DNA of 64,000 nt from Corbicula japonica. Lineage: Eukaryota > Mollusca > Bivalvia > Venerida > Cyrenidae. The position numbers were made by a program, and so were the translations under genes. Location: positions 1,364,001 through 1,428,000 of the forward strand of contig JAZAYU010000079.1 in NCBI GenBank assembly GCA_038501625.1, given 5' to 3'. A model generated the notes under the pieces. That model ran no database searches. It had not been told where the DNA came from and was given only the letters and a program-made list of their open reading frames with translations. Below are positions 25,801 through 37,800 of the stretch, piece by piece (the stretch's first letter is position 1; every line of letters starts with the position of its first letter).

Positions 25801-28800
25801 TGTCACGCACATCTACACTTCATGCCAAACATGTGTATCAAGTTTCAAGTGAATATCTTAAAAACTGTAGAAGTAGTTCGTGTCATAAGGTTTTGTTGAA
25901 TCATACTCCCCTGCTAAAAAATAATGGACTGATCCACATGAAACAAAGTATGTCATGGAAATCTACTCACAAACGTATGTTTAAAGTTTGAAAACTGGAG
26001 AAGTAGTTTGCGTCATAAGATTTAAAATAAAAGTTTTTGTTAGATAATGCTCCCTCCAAAAAAAATGGACTGATCCACAAAAAAATATGTTGCTTACATG
26101 CGCACTTCATGCAGAACATACAATTTTAGTTTCAAGTATTATATCTTAAAAGCTGTAGAATTTTGCATTACACGATTTTGTTTAATCATGTCCCCTGCAA
26201 AAAATAATGGACTAATCCAGACGAAAAATATGTCACACACATGTACACTTCATGCCGAACATATGTATCAAGTTTCAAGTCAATATCTTAAAAACTGTAG
26301 AAGTAGTTCACGTCACAAGATTTTGTTAAATCGTGCTCCCCTCTGAAAAATAATGGACTGATCCACATGAGAAAAAAAATTTGCGCAAATGTACTTAGAA
26401 CATATGATTAAAGTATCAAGTCTATATCTTGAAAACTGTTGACGAAGTAAGTGTAGAAGTTTGCATAACAGGATTTTGTTAAATCATGTCCCCTGCAAAA
26501 AATAATAGACTAATCCAGATGAAAAAATGTAATGCACATCTACACTTCATGCCGAACATGTGTATCAAGTTTCAAGTCAATATCTTAAAAACTGTAGTAG
26601 TAGTTTGCGTCACAAGATTTTGTTAAATCGTGCTCCCCTGCAAAAAATAATGGACTAATCCAGATGAAAAATATGTCACGCACATCTACACTTCATGCCG
26701 ATTATGTGTATCAAGTTTCAAGTCAATATCTGAAAAACTGTAGAAGTAGTTCGCGTCACAAGATTTTGTTGAATCATGCTCCCCTCCGAAAAATAATGGA
26801 CTGATCCACACGAAAAATAGGTCACGCACATCTACACTTCATGCCGAACATATGTATCAAGTTCAAGTCAATATCTTAAAAACTGTAGAAGTAGTTCGCA
26901 TCACAAGATTTAGAAGTTTGCATAACACGATTTTGTTAAATCATGTCCCCTGCAAAAAATAATGGACTAATCCACACGAAAAATATGTCACGCACATCTA
27001 CACTTCATGCCGAACATATGTATCAAGTTTCAAGTCAATATCTTAAAAACTGTAGAAGTGGTTCGCATCACAAGATTTAGAAGTTTGCATAACACGATTT
27101 TGTTTAATCATGTCCCCTGCAAAAAATAATGGACTAAACCAGATGAAAAATATGTCAGGCACATCTACACTTCATGCCGAACATGTGTATCAAGTTTCAA
27201 GTCAATATCTTAAAAACTGTAGAAGTAGTTCGCGTCTCAAGATTTTGTTAACTCGTGCTCCCCTCCGAAAAATAATGGACTGATCCACATGAGAAAACAA
27301 GAAGCTGTGTTCGGAAAACACATATGCCCCCGGTAGCGAAGTTTGTAACGATACAAATTTTAAATGATAGCACAGCGTTAAAACTGCAACTAAAATCACA
27401 AGTTAGTTCTAAATAATGAAAATAACCGTCTGGTGCCAGAACCTGTACATGAAAAGAATTTATCATAACAAGAGCCAGTCGGAAACGACTGCACGCTCGA
27501 CTATTCGAAGTCAGACATATTTAAGCATTTAAACATTTAAAACTGGGCTTCATTTAAACTGGGAAGTGATTCAGGAGTTTATGACACCCAACACACACAC
27601 ATGAACAAAAGTTTCTTAATCCCAGTTAGGAAATCAATAAATTACAGTTTCTTTATTATTGTAGTTTTTTTTAGAGGGTTTACACAACCCAGTCCATACA
27701 CCCCTAATCCCACACCCATCAACCCACTATCCCTGCCCACCTATAGTGATGTGGTGGGGTGTGGTGTAGTATAGTAAGGTATGGTATGCTGGTTGCTGTT
27801 GTTGGTGGTGTGGGTGTTGTTGCTGTTGTTGGTATTGTTGTTGGTGTTGGTAATGTTGGTGTTGTTGGTGGTGTTGGTGTTGTTGTTGGTGTAGTTGTCA
27901 GTGTTGTTGTTGGTGTTGTCAGTTGTTGGTGTTGTTGATGCTATTGTTGTTGGTTGTTGGTGTTGTTGATGCTATTGTTGTTGGTGGTGGTGTTGTTGTT
28001 GTTGGTGTTGTTGACGGTGTTGTTGGTGGTGTTGTTGACGGAGTTGTTGGTGGTGTTGTTGACGGTGTTGTTGGTGGTGTTGTTGACGGTGTTGTTGACA
28101 GTATTATTGTTGGTGGTGTGGTGGGGTGGTGGTGGTGTGGTGTGAGATGGGGTGGTGTGGTGTGGGTGGTGGTGGGGGGGGGGGGGGTGGTGTGGTGTGG
28201 TGTGGTGTGGTGTGGTGTGGTGTGGTGTGGTATAGTATAGTATAGTATAGTATAGTATAGTATAGTATAGTATAGTATAGTATAGTATAGTATAGTATAG
28301 TATAGTATAGTATAGTATAGTATAGTATAGTATAGTATAGTATAGTATAGTAACCACTCAACACTTTCACCAAAGTATGTTAAGTACATCTGTTTTAAAC
28401 CTTTTCCATAGCATTACCTTAGAAAAACACTAACATTGAAACTTTAACCATAATTTCTAAGTCTTAATTCTAATTTCTAAGCGAAAAAGGGCAAAAATCA
28501 AATAAAACAAGTTAACCATTTATATCCAAGTATAAAATGGGGAGATAATCCCAGAAAAAAGGTAGCCAGACTTACGTAACTTGTAAGGGTCATCATCTGT
28601 GCACTGTTAAGTATGTGTGTAAACTTTAATGCCAGATCTCTTTGTGGATATTGCGAAATATCCAACATGCCGAAATAAGTTAACCATTTTCTAAGTACAA
28701 AAAGGGGAGATAACACCAGAAATAAGGTACCCAGAGTTATGTAACTTGTCAGGGTCATGACCTGTGAACTGTTAAGTAAGTGTGTAAACTTTCATGCCAA

Positions 28801-31800
28801 TGCTCATTGTAGAAATTGAGAAATATCCAACTTGCCGAAAAATGTTAACCATTTATCTCTAAGTACAAATTGGGGAGAAAACCCCGAATTAAGATAGCCA
28901 GAGTTATGTAACTTGTTAAGAGTCATACCCTGTGCACTGTATAGTAAGTTTGTAAACTTTCATGCTAATGATCTTTGTAGAAATGGAAAAATATCCAACT
29001 TGCCAAAACAGGTTAACCATTTTTCTAAGTACAAAAAGGGGAGATAACACCAGAAATAAGGTACCCAGAGTTATGTAACTTGTCAGGGTCATGACCTGTG
29101 AACTGTTAAGTAAGTGTGTAAAATTTCATGCCAATGCTCTTTGTAGAAATTGAGAAATATCCAACTTGCCGAAAAATGTTAACCATTTATCTCTAAGTAC
29201 AAATTGGGGAGAAAACCCCGAATTAAGATAGCCAGAGTTATGTAACTTGTTAAGAGTCATACCCTGTGCACTGTATAGTAAGTTTGTAAACTTTCATGCT
29301 AATGATCTTTGTAGAAATAGAAAAATATCCAACTTGCCGAAACAGGTTAACCATTTTTTTAAGTACAAAAAGGGGAGATAACACCAGAAATAAGGTACCC
29401 AGAGTTATGTAACTTGTCAGGGTCATGACCTGTGAACTGTTAAGTAAGTGTGTAAACTTTCATGCCAATGCTCTTTGTAGAAATTGAGAAATATCCAACT
29501 TGCCGGAAAATGTTAACCGGACGGACGGACGTACGGACGGACGGTTCAATCACTAGATGCCGGGGGCATAAAAAATAGTTCGCGCAAATGTCCTCACGAA
29601 CATATGGTTAAAGTTCCAAGTCGATATCTTGAAAACTGTTGACGCTGTAAGTGCCACAGACAGACCGCCCAACCAACCAACCAACCAACCAACCGACCGG
29701 ATGATGACTCCTATACGGGGGTATAAAAAGAGATGCCATAAACTATACTAAGACTGTAGTAATTGTCTGTGTATTTGTAAAAAAAAGATGCTGTAATATA
29801 ATTTTGAATGCTCACCTAAAATGACACAATAAAAATTGACAGATATTAGTTTGGTGAACATAATGCAAAGATGGTGGTCATGGTTAATGTAATGCCAAAA
29901 TAGTTGAGTAATGAAAGGTGTTCATGGTGAACATAATACCAAGACGGTGGTCTAATGACAGTTGTTTGAGGTGATGCTGGTCTATTGATAGATGTTCATG
30001 GTGAACATAATGCCAAGACAATGGTCTTATAAAAGCTGTTGATGGTGAACATAGTGCCAAGATGGTGGTCTATTGAAAAGTTGTTCATGGTAAACATAAT
30101 TCCAAGACAATGGTCTTATAAAAGGTGTTCATGGTGAACATAATGCCAAGATGGTGGTCTATTGAAAGGTGTTAATGATATACATAATTCCAAGACAGTG
30201 GTCTTATAAAATGTGTTCATGGTGAACAAAGTGCCAAGATATTGATTTATAAAAAGTGTTCATGGTGAATATACATGTAATGCCAAGATGTTGGTCTGTG
30301 AAAGGTGTTCATTGTGAACATAGTGCCAAGATGGTGGTCTATTGATAGGTGTGCATGGTGAACATAATGCCAAGATGGTGGTCTATTGATAGGTGTTCAT
30401 AATGAACATAATGCCAAGATGGTGGTCTATTGATAGTGTTCAGGGTGAACATAATGCCAAGATGGTGGTCTATTGATAGGTGTGCATGGTGAACATAATG
30501 CCAAGATGGTGGTCTATTGATAGGTGTGCATGGTGAACATAATGCCAAGATGGTGGTCTATTGATAGGTGTTCATAATGCACATAATGCCAAGATGGTGG
30601 TCTATTGATAGGTGTGCATGGTGAACATAATGCCAAGATGGTGGTCTACTGATAGGTGTTCATAATGAACATAATGCCAAGATGGTGGTCTATTGATAGG
30701 TGTGCATGGCGAACATAATGCCAAGATGGTGGTCTACTGATAGGTGTTCATAATGAACATAATGTCAAGATGGTGGTCTATTGAAAGGTGTGCATGGTGA
30801 ACATAATGCCAAGATGGTGGTCTATTGAAAGGTGTTCATAATGAACATAATGCCAAGATGGCGGTCTATTGATAGGTGTTCATAATGAACATAATGCCAA
30901 GATGGTGGTCTATTGATAGGTGTGCATGGTGAACATAATGCCAAGATGGTGGTCTATTGATAGGTGTTCATAATGAACATAATGCCAAGATGGTGGTCTA
31001 TTGATAGGTGTTCATAACGAACATAATGCCAAGATGGTGGTCTATTGATAGGTGTGCATGATGAACATAATGCCAAGATGGTGGTCTATTGATAGGTGTT
31101 CATAATGAACATAATGCCAAGATGGTGGTCTATTGATAGGTGTTCATAATGAACATAATGCCAAGATGGTGGTCTATTGATAGGTGTTCATAATGAACAT
31201 AATGCCAAGATGGTGGTCTATTGATAGGTGTTCATAATGAACATAATGCCAAGATGGTGGTCTATTGATAGGTGTGCATGGTGAACATAATGCCAAGATG
31301 GTGGTCTATTGATAGGTGTTCATAATGAACATAATGCCAAGATGGTGGTCTATTGATAGTGTTCAGGGTGAACATAATGCCAAGATGGTGGTCTATTGAT
31401 AGTGTTCAGGGTGAACATAATGCCAAGATGGTGGTCTATTGATAGGTGTTCATAATGAACATAATGCCAAGATGGTGGTCTATTGATAGGTGTTCATAAT
31501 GAACATAATGCCAAGAAGGAGGTCTATTGATAGGTGTTCAGGGTGAACATAATGTTAAGACAGTGGTCTATTGATAGGTGTTCAATAAGCCAATGTTTGT
31601 CGAGTCAGAATCTGAGCAAAACATTTTAGGGAAAGACATAATATCATGGCTTCAAGAATTATATTAAAAATTGGACTGTAAGTCAAAACCTTAATTATAT
31701 TAAAAATTGGACTGTTAGTAAGTCAAAAGCTTGATTTATAAGACAAAAACTTTCAAAATGCATACTTTTCTTGCTTGAGCAAAGCCATTGCCCTGTTTGC

Positions 31801-34800
31801 TGGCAGCAGTGGATTTGTTGGGTCCAAATCAGCTCCTTTTGTGTAGCACTCAATTGCATTACCATAGTCACCTTTCTTAAAATACTCATTACCCTAAAAA
31901 TATTACAAAATTTAGACTTTACCACAATCTTCAATCGTAAATCAATTGATTTTGAATGTCCTGTAAAAGGTTTTCATATTACATCTTTAGGAACAATGAC
32001 ACAATGTTTAACATGTACCCACCTAAAAAATTTACACCTGTTTCATCACAATGACTGAAGAATAAATACTCAACATCTGACCTTTCTTTAAGTTTAGTGG
32101 ATTTCTAATTTTCAATATAATTCAACAACTATCACAAAATTTATTTTTGTTCATACTACTGTAAATTGGGATATTTCGGCGTTGTGATATTTTGGCCATT
32201 TTGCCCATATTGCCCTTGTTTAATTTTGGCCAGTTTTAATTTTGGCCATTTATCACTGAGTGCCAATAAATAAACACAGATACATTACTTTGTCACGTCA
32301 TGTATGCTAATTTGCCAGATTAGTCAGCATTTTTCTTAGACATATTGATAAATGATACATATAGGAAAAAGCAACAAAAGTCAGCAAAAGACAGCAAAAT
32401 GATTCATATTATAAATGATAATATTGATTTAAAATATTTTAAGGTTGACATTATTACAACATTTATTGCACAAAAAAAAATCCAACAAACCGAAACAACA
32501 GTTACAACACTAACTGAAATTGAAAATCATAAGATTTATCAAGTTGTTTTGATAAGTGTTAAATAGTGGTCAACGTCGGCGAAGTGTAAAAGATAATCTG
32601 TATTGTTGTGTTTGCACTAACTGCGCCTAATTTTCACCTGTGACATATTATGTGTGTTTAATTTGGCCTTTTAATAAGGGTGGCCAATTATTAACCAAGG
32701 CCAAAATAACCCAATTTACAGTATATGATATCTAGAAATGGTCTGATCATTCTGCATGGAGAAGATTTAAATGATTGAACAGAGAAATTACTGCACATAG
32801 AAGATATTTACATTATGCATAGTTATTTTAGGCCTCGTTATTATTGCAATTTCACTATTTAAAGTCATATTTAACCTGATAGCCTGGTGGTTTTAAGGAG
32901 ATGATTTTGATTAGATTGCCTAAACACTGTCTTTTCTTATTTGCCTATCTGTCTATTCATCAACTAACATAATGTTTTGTACTTTCAAATTGCTAATTGA
33001 TGGCATAAAAAAAACATGTAACAATATAGACAGTAGGTACCTTATCTTTCTCGAGGACAGCTGCCTGCTTCTTGCGCTCATTTTCCCACTCCTCGTCTGT
33101 CTCGTACTCTTCCTCCGAGGAAGCTGGTTGGTCTCCATCCACACTCTCACAAGCTTTATCCTGAAAATAATAGAAACCTGGTCAAAACTAACAAAGACCT
33201 GATCCAGAACAGCCCACTCTGGTCTAGAATCTCCCATATCTTTTGACTGTGTGATAATTATAGCTTAACATGGATAAAAAAACATCTGATTTATGTGCTT
33301 ATTTAAAAAACTGAATGAAAAATTAAAAAAAAGAAAAGAACTTAACCACTATGGAATCAGTGTAAAAATGAGCCAATTTAACAAGTTCTGGGCCATTATG
33401 GACCAAGCTGTTAGAAAACCTGGCACCGACCAATATCATAAAAATCATTTCAGCATTTTAACTCTGTACTCCAAGACAGCAGGGTGAACAGTGCCGGAAC
33501 ATCAGTGTCGTCTGATTAGGATCTACACTGTTTGCATTTTAATTTATAAGGTTATTTCTGAATAAGATGCGAACAGTGTGGATCCTGATCAGATCAGATG
33601 GCACAGAAGTGCTGACTGATCTGGATCTAGACCATTCACCCATAAATTATGTTAAAGCCAATATAAATATATATATATATATATGGAGTAACAGGATAAG
33701 ATCATCCATGACATGATTATTGATTTCCTTTATTCTATAGAATATAGATACACATTTATTGCATGGTTGACCAGTGAAGATCCAGATCAGCTATCTGATC
33801 AGGATCTTCTCTGTTCACTTTTAGATTCATTTGGTTATTTCTGACCAAGATGTGCCGACTGATCTGATCTACACTGGTACAACATGCATTGAAACACAAA
33901 TATATGAAATAAAGTTTTTAAAAAAAAACTAGAACAGATTGAACAACAACAAAAACAACACTCAAGTGTACTTACAACATCAAATTTATCCCATGACCTG
34001 TAGTCATAACTGCTGATTCTCTTTGGTTTGGCCTGGGAGTCATCTTTCTTTTTCTTGACTCTCTTCTTCAGTTTCTTCTTCTCAAGGCTGTTCCTCACTG
34101 GAGGTAACTTCTGCCAGTAACATAAACATAAACTCAAATGTCAGGGCTCTCACTAGAAGGAGACTTGGGAGAAGTGGTCTCCCAAAAGTGACTAGACTTC
34201 TCCCTTCTATGAGCTATAGGAGAAGTCATTTTGTGTATACTATATAGGGAAAGAATGCTGTTGACTGCAAACTTCTCCATATTTCAGTAAAATTATGACA
34301 AAACTCCCAGATTTTCCAGTTTAGTGGGAGCCCTGCAATAATGTCGTTATACATGTACAGGACTCAAAACATCAGAGTCCAACATATATGACTGATACGG
34401 TTTTGCCTGCACATCTGTGCCATCTAATCAGGATCTTACGGTGTGCTTTTTGATTCATTGATTACTTCTGACCATGAAGCAAACAATATAGATCTTAAAA
34501 TTGCCTTATTTTGTTTCAATGAAAATATCGTGATACTATATCGAGTTACTATTCAGATATCGTGATATATTTTCAGCAGCGATACCCAACTCTAATACTT
34601 ACAAAGGCCCTGATAATTCTGTTTTACAAAATGAACAATGCTAAATTTCCGTTATATATAAGATTGCATATCTGTCAGCACAATGATGTTTGCATGAAAA
34701 AGGTAATAAACTACATTCAATTTCAAACAATCATACTACATTATAGTATAAGCACAGGAGACTTCTGTTTGCTTTTGATGTATTTGAAATAGAACTGTGT

Positions 34801-37800
34801 ATAAAATAACTGGCTTATTTAACCATTGTTGTTTTCTATAAATAAAAGATACTGTCTTTGTACTCTTCTGTTCTTCTTTTATGAAAAAGGTAATAAACTA
34901 CATTCAATTTCAAACAATCATACTACATTATAGTATAAGCTCAGGAGACTTCTGTTTGCTTGTGATGTATTTGAAATAGAACTGTGTATAAAATAACTGG
35001 CTTATTTAACCATTGTTGTTTTCTATAAATAAAAGATACTGTCTTTTTACTCTTCTGTTCTTCTTTTATGAAAAAGGTAATAAACTACATTCAATTTCAA
35101 ACAATCATACTACTTTATAGTATAAGCTCAGGAGACTTCTGTTTGCTTTTGATGTATTTGAAATAGAACTGTGTATAAAATAACTGGCTTATTTAACCAT
35201 TGTTGTTATAAATAAAAGATACTGTCTTTTTACTCTTCTGTTCTTCTTTTAAAGTGCTCATGGAAAGAGGTGTGAAAGTGGTTAATTAGCATATATCTTG
35301 AAGTGGTTAGTTAGCATATATCTTCTATAGTATTGTTCGGATGCTTTTAAGAAAAAAAACAGGCCATAAAATATTCGTGGTCTGATTTCATATCTGTGAC
35401 ATGCTCCAAATATATGGACCAAAGCTTGGCTGTAACAATAAAATTAATAGTAACATCTTTGTTCTTGGGCCATACTTCTTCTTATTTTTCTTCTGTAATC
35501 TTCACCTCCAATATTGGAGGTGATGATTACCGTGATGAATTCATGTTAATAAAAAAAGTCCACACCACCAGCATATGTATGTGAAACAGCCTGCTGACCA
35601 TCATTCCTGCTTCCCTGCATCTGTTGAGGATCCGTCTCTAACCAGTTTCCCCAGGCCTGTTGAGCAGACCCACGAGTACCGCCGGCCAGAGACCCAGGAA
35701 CTGTCACTTTGTTGTGGTCAGTGGTTTGCTCCTCGACCTCCATCATCAGCATGGTGCTCGCCATCATTGATATTTCGGGCCTTATCCATGTATATCTGAT
35801 AGCGAGTGGCCCCACCGTCTTACGGTGTGGAGGTCGATAGCTTCCAGCTCTTCTCCTCTCGTCGTAGCCACAGCCAGCTAGACGCACGCTCTGCAGCTTG
35901 GCTCAGTCTTTGGATTGTCTTGCGCCTGTCTCTGCCAGTCGTCCCGATTGCTGCCATCAGTCGGCACACAGATTGAGAACAAAATCCCCTGGCACCTACT
36001 TCAATTGGAAACAGCCATGTGTGGTAGCCTCTTTCTCTACACTCGGTGAGAAGCTCTGTATACTTGGCTTTCTTCCTCTCGTAGGCTTCTTCACATCGTG
36101 TTTCCCAGGGTACTGTTAGCTCGATCATGATGAGCTTCTTCCCTGTTTCCGACCACAGTACGATGTCTGGTCTGAGGTTGGTCTGGACAATACCTGGGAA
36201 CACAAGCTTCTTTCCTAAGTCCACCTCCATGTTCCAACCTGTAGTACCATCCAGGATTGATGTCTTTTTGGTTGGCTGTGGTTTGGCAGCTTCACCCGGC
36301 TTCACGAAGTAAATGTGACGTTGCTGCGGGTTACTTCTTCGATCCTTCTTTCTTTCAATTTCCAGCCAGTCAGCCACCTCTCTGAGGACGTTGTCATGAT
36401 GCCACTTAAATCTTCCTTGTGTCAGCGCTGTAGAACAGGAAGACAGGACATGTTCTAAAGTGCCTGGGCGGTCACAGAGCTTGCATGTTGGGTCTGTCGA
36501 CAGTCCCCATCGGCAGAGGTTAGCTGGGGATGGAAGGAGGTCATAGACTGATCTGAGGAGGAAGGTCAGCCTCAGTGGTTCGTACTTCCAGATGTCTTCC
36601 CAGGTCAGCTTTCTGTCTATGGTATCCCTTGTTGTCCATGCTCCTTGTGCCCCCATCTCTACTGCTTTAGATTGCCTTCTGTTTTCTTCTGTTCTCCTGC
36701 CTTCTTACTGTATCATGGCACGCCTCTCATTCTGGGTTGCCTGGCTCCACAGTAGTGTCTTAGTTGCACCAATCCCTTGTCGTCCGACAGCAGTCATTCC
36801 TATAATGTCCTTGTGCCTGAGCGCACTCTCTGCTTTGCTGACAGTCTCTGTAGCTGACCACTTTCTGCCTGTACGGGTAACGATCCCTGCTTCTTGGATC
36901 TGCTCATCAGGGGAATCTCTTAGGGTGAGGACCAGTCTTTTCTTGGCTGTCTTGAACTCCATAACCAGCGAGGATAGTGGGAGTTGAAGCTGGTTGCTCT
37001 TTCCATAGAGGCCTACGCTGGAGAAACTAGGAGGGACACCTAGCCATTTTCTCAGGTGGCGGCTGGTGATCCTCTCTAATGATTCTATAGTTGAGCTGGG
37101 TACCTCGTACAGAATCATTGGCCAGACTAGCCTTGGTAGTAGGGCATGCTGGTATAGCCAGGCTTTGTACTTTCCAGGTAGGTTGCTACGGTCTATCTTC
37201 TTCAGTCCGTCTTCTACCTGGGTCACAAGCTTTTTGACATTGTCTTTGTCCTGCAGACTTGCATCAAACCATTTCCCAAGGCACTTGATTGGACTCTTCA
37301 TGATTGAAGGGATCTCCTCGTTCTGTACTCGGAGGGTAAATCTGTCTGTTGTCTTGCCTTTCTTGATGATCAGGGATATGGACTTTGCGGACTTGAACTT
37401 CATTCTGGCCCATGATGCTATATCTGACAGGGCTGTCAACATCCATCTTGCCTGCACATGGGTAGTTGTTGTGAGGGTAAGGTCGTCCATGAACCCGCGG
37501 CTTGATGGTAGGTGTATCCCTGATTCTGTCTTTGGTCCACGGGTCTCCCTCAGGGCAGCGTTGATCAACAGATTCATTCCCATGATGAAGAGTACCACAG
37601 AGACTGTGCATCCGGTGACAATTCCTTTCTCCAATTTCTGCCATCCCGTTTGCTGGTCACCAACAGAGAATCGCAGCTTGATTCCATCTAGGTAGCTGGT
37701 GATGATTTTCTGTACATGGTTGGGGACATGGTAGTGTTGGAGGGCTGTGTAGATCAGCTGGTGGGGGATTGAACCATAGGCGTTGGCGAGGTCAAGCCAT

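Larger units (their letters stand above)
27297..29575 (+). mobile_element. Helentron-like element E, nested inside D
   Basis: The 5' end ACAAGAAGCTGTGTTCGGAA is followed by AACACATATGCCCCCGG. At the 3' end, after seven units of about 167 bp (GTTAACCATTT... at about 28511, 28679, 28844, 29010, 29178, 29346 and 29511) and a GGAC/GTAC run, it closes with GATGCCGGGGGCATAAAAAA. The 5' ATGCCCCCGG complements the 3' CCGGGGGCAT. A further 5'-type terminus (AACAAGAGCCAGTCGGAAAC, 27467) and long microsatellites (27746-28351) lie inside it. Confidence 0.72.
24369..29729 (+). mobile_element. Helentron-like tandem-repeat element D, split by element E
   Basis: In RPAP3 intron 4. The 5' end AAACTAGAGCTATCACTGAA is followed by GGTGATTAATACCCCCGTA. 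Many units of roughly 140 bp (24500-27295) alternate two types, with TTTTGTTAAATC(A/G)TG, ATAATGGACTGATCCACA and TTTCAAGTCAATATCTTAAA. After an interruption by element E (27297-29575), the broken unit resumes at TAGTTCGCGCAAATGTCCTC. It ends with an AACC run, then CTATACGGGGGTATAAAA. The 5' word TACCCCCGTA complements the 3' TACGGGGGTA. Confidence 0.75.

Noticed and set aside
27919..28389. Open frames reading poly-(YTIL), poly-(HTTP) or Val/Leu-rich peptides
   Set aside because: Translations of pure microsatellite DNA.
29815..31590. CRISPR-like array
   Set aside because: The 44-bp units are contiguous with no unique spacers, and the window is eukaryotic.
35546..35887. Minus-strand 113-codon frame overlapping the retroelement 3' end
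   Set aside because: Overlaps the endonuclease frame in another phase and shows no independent domain.
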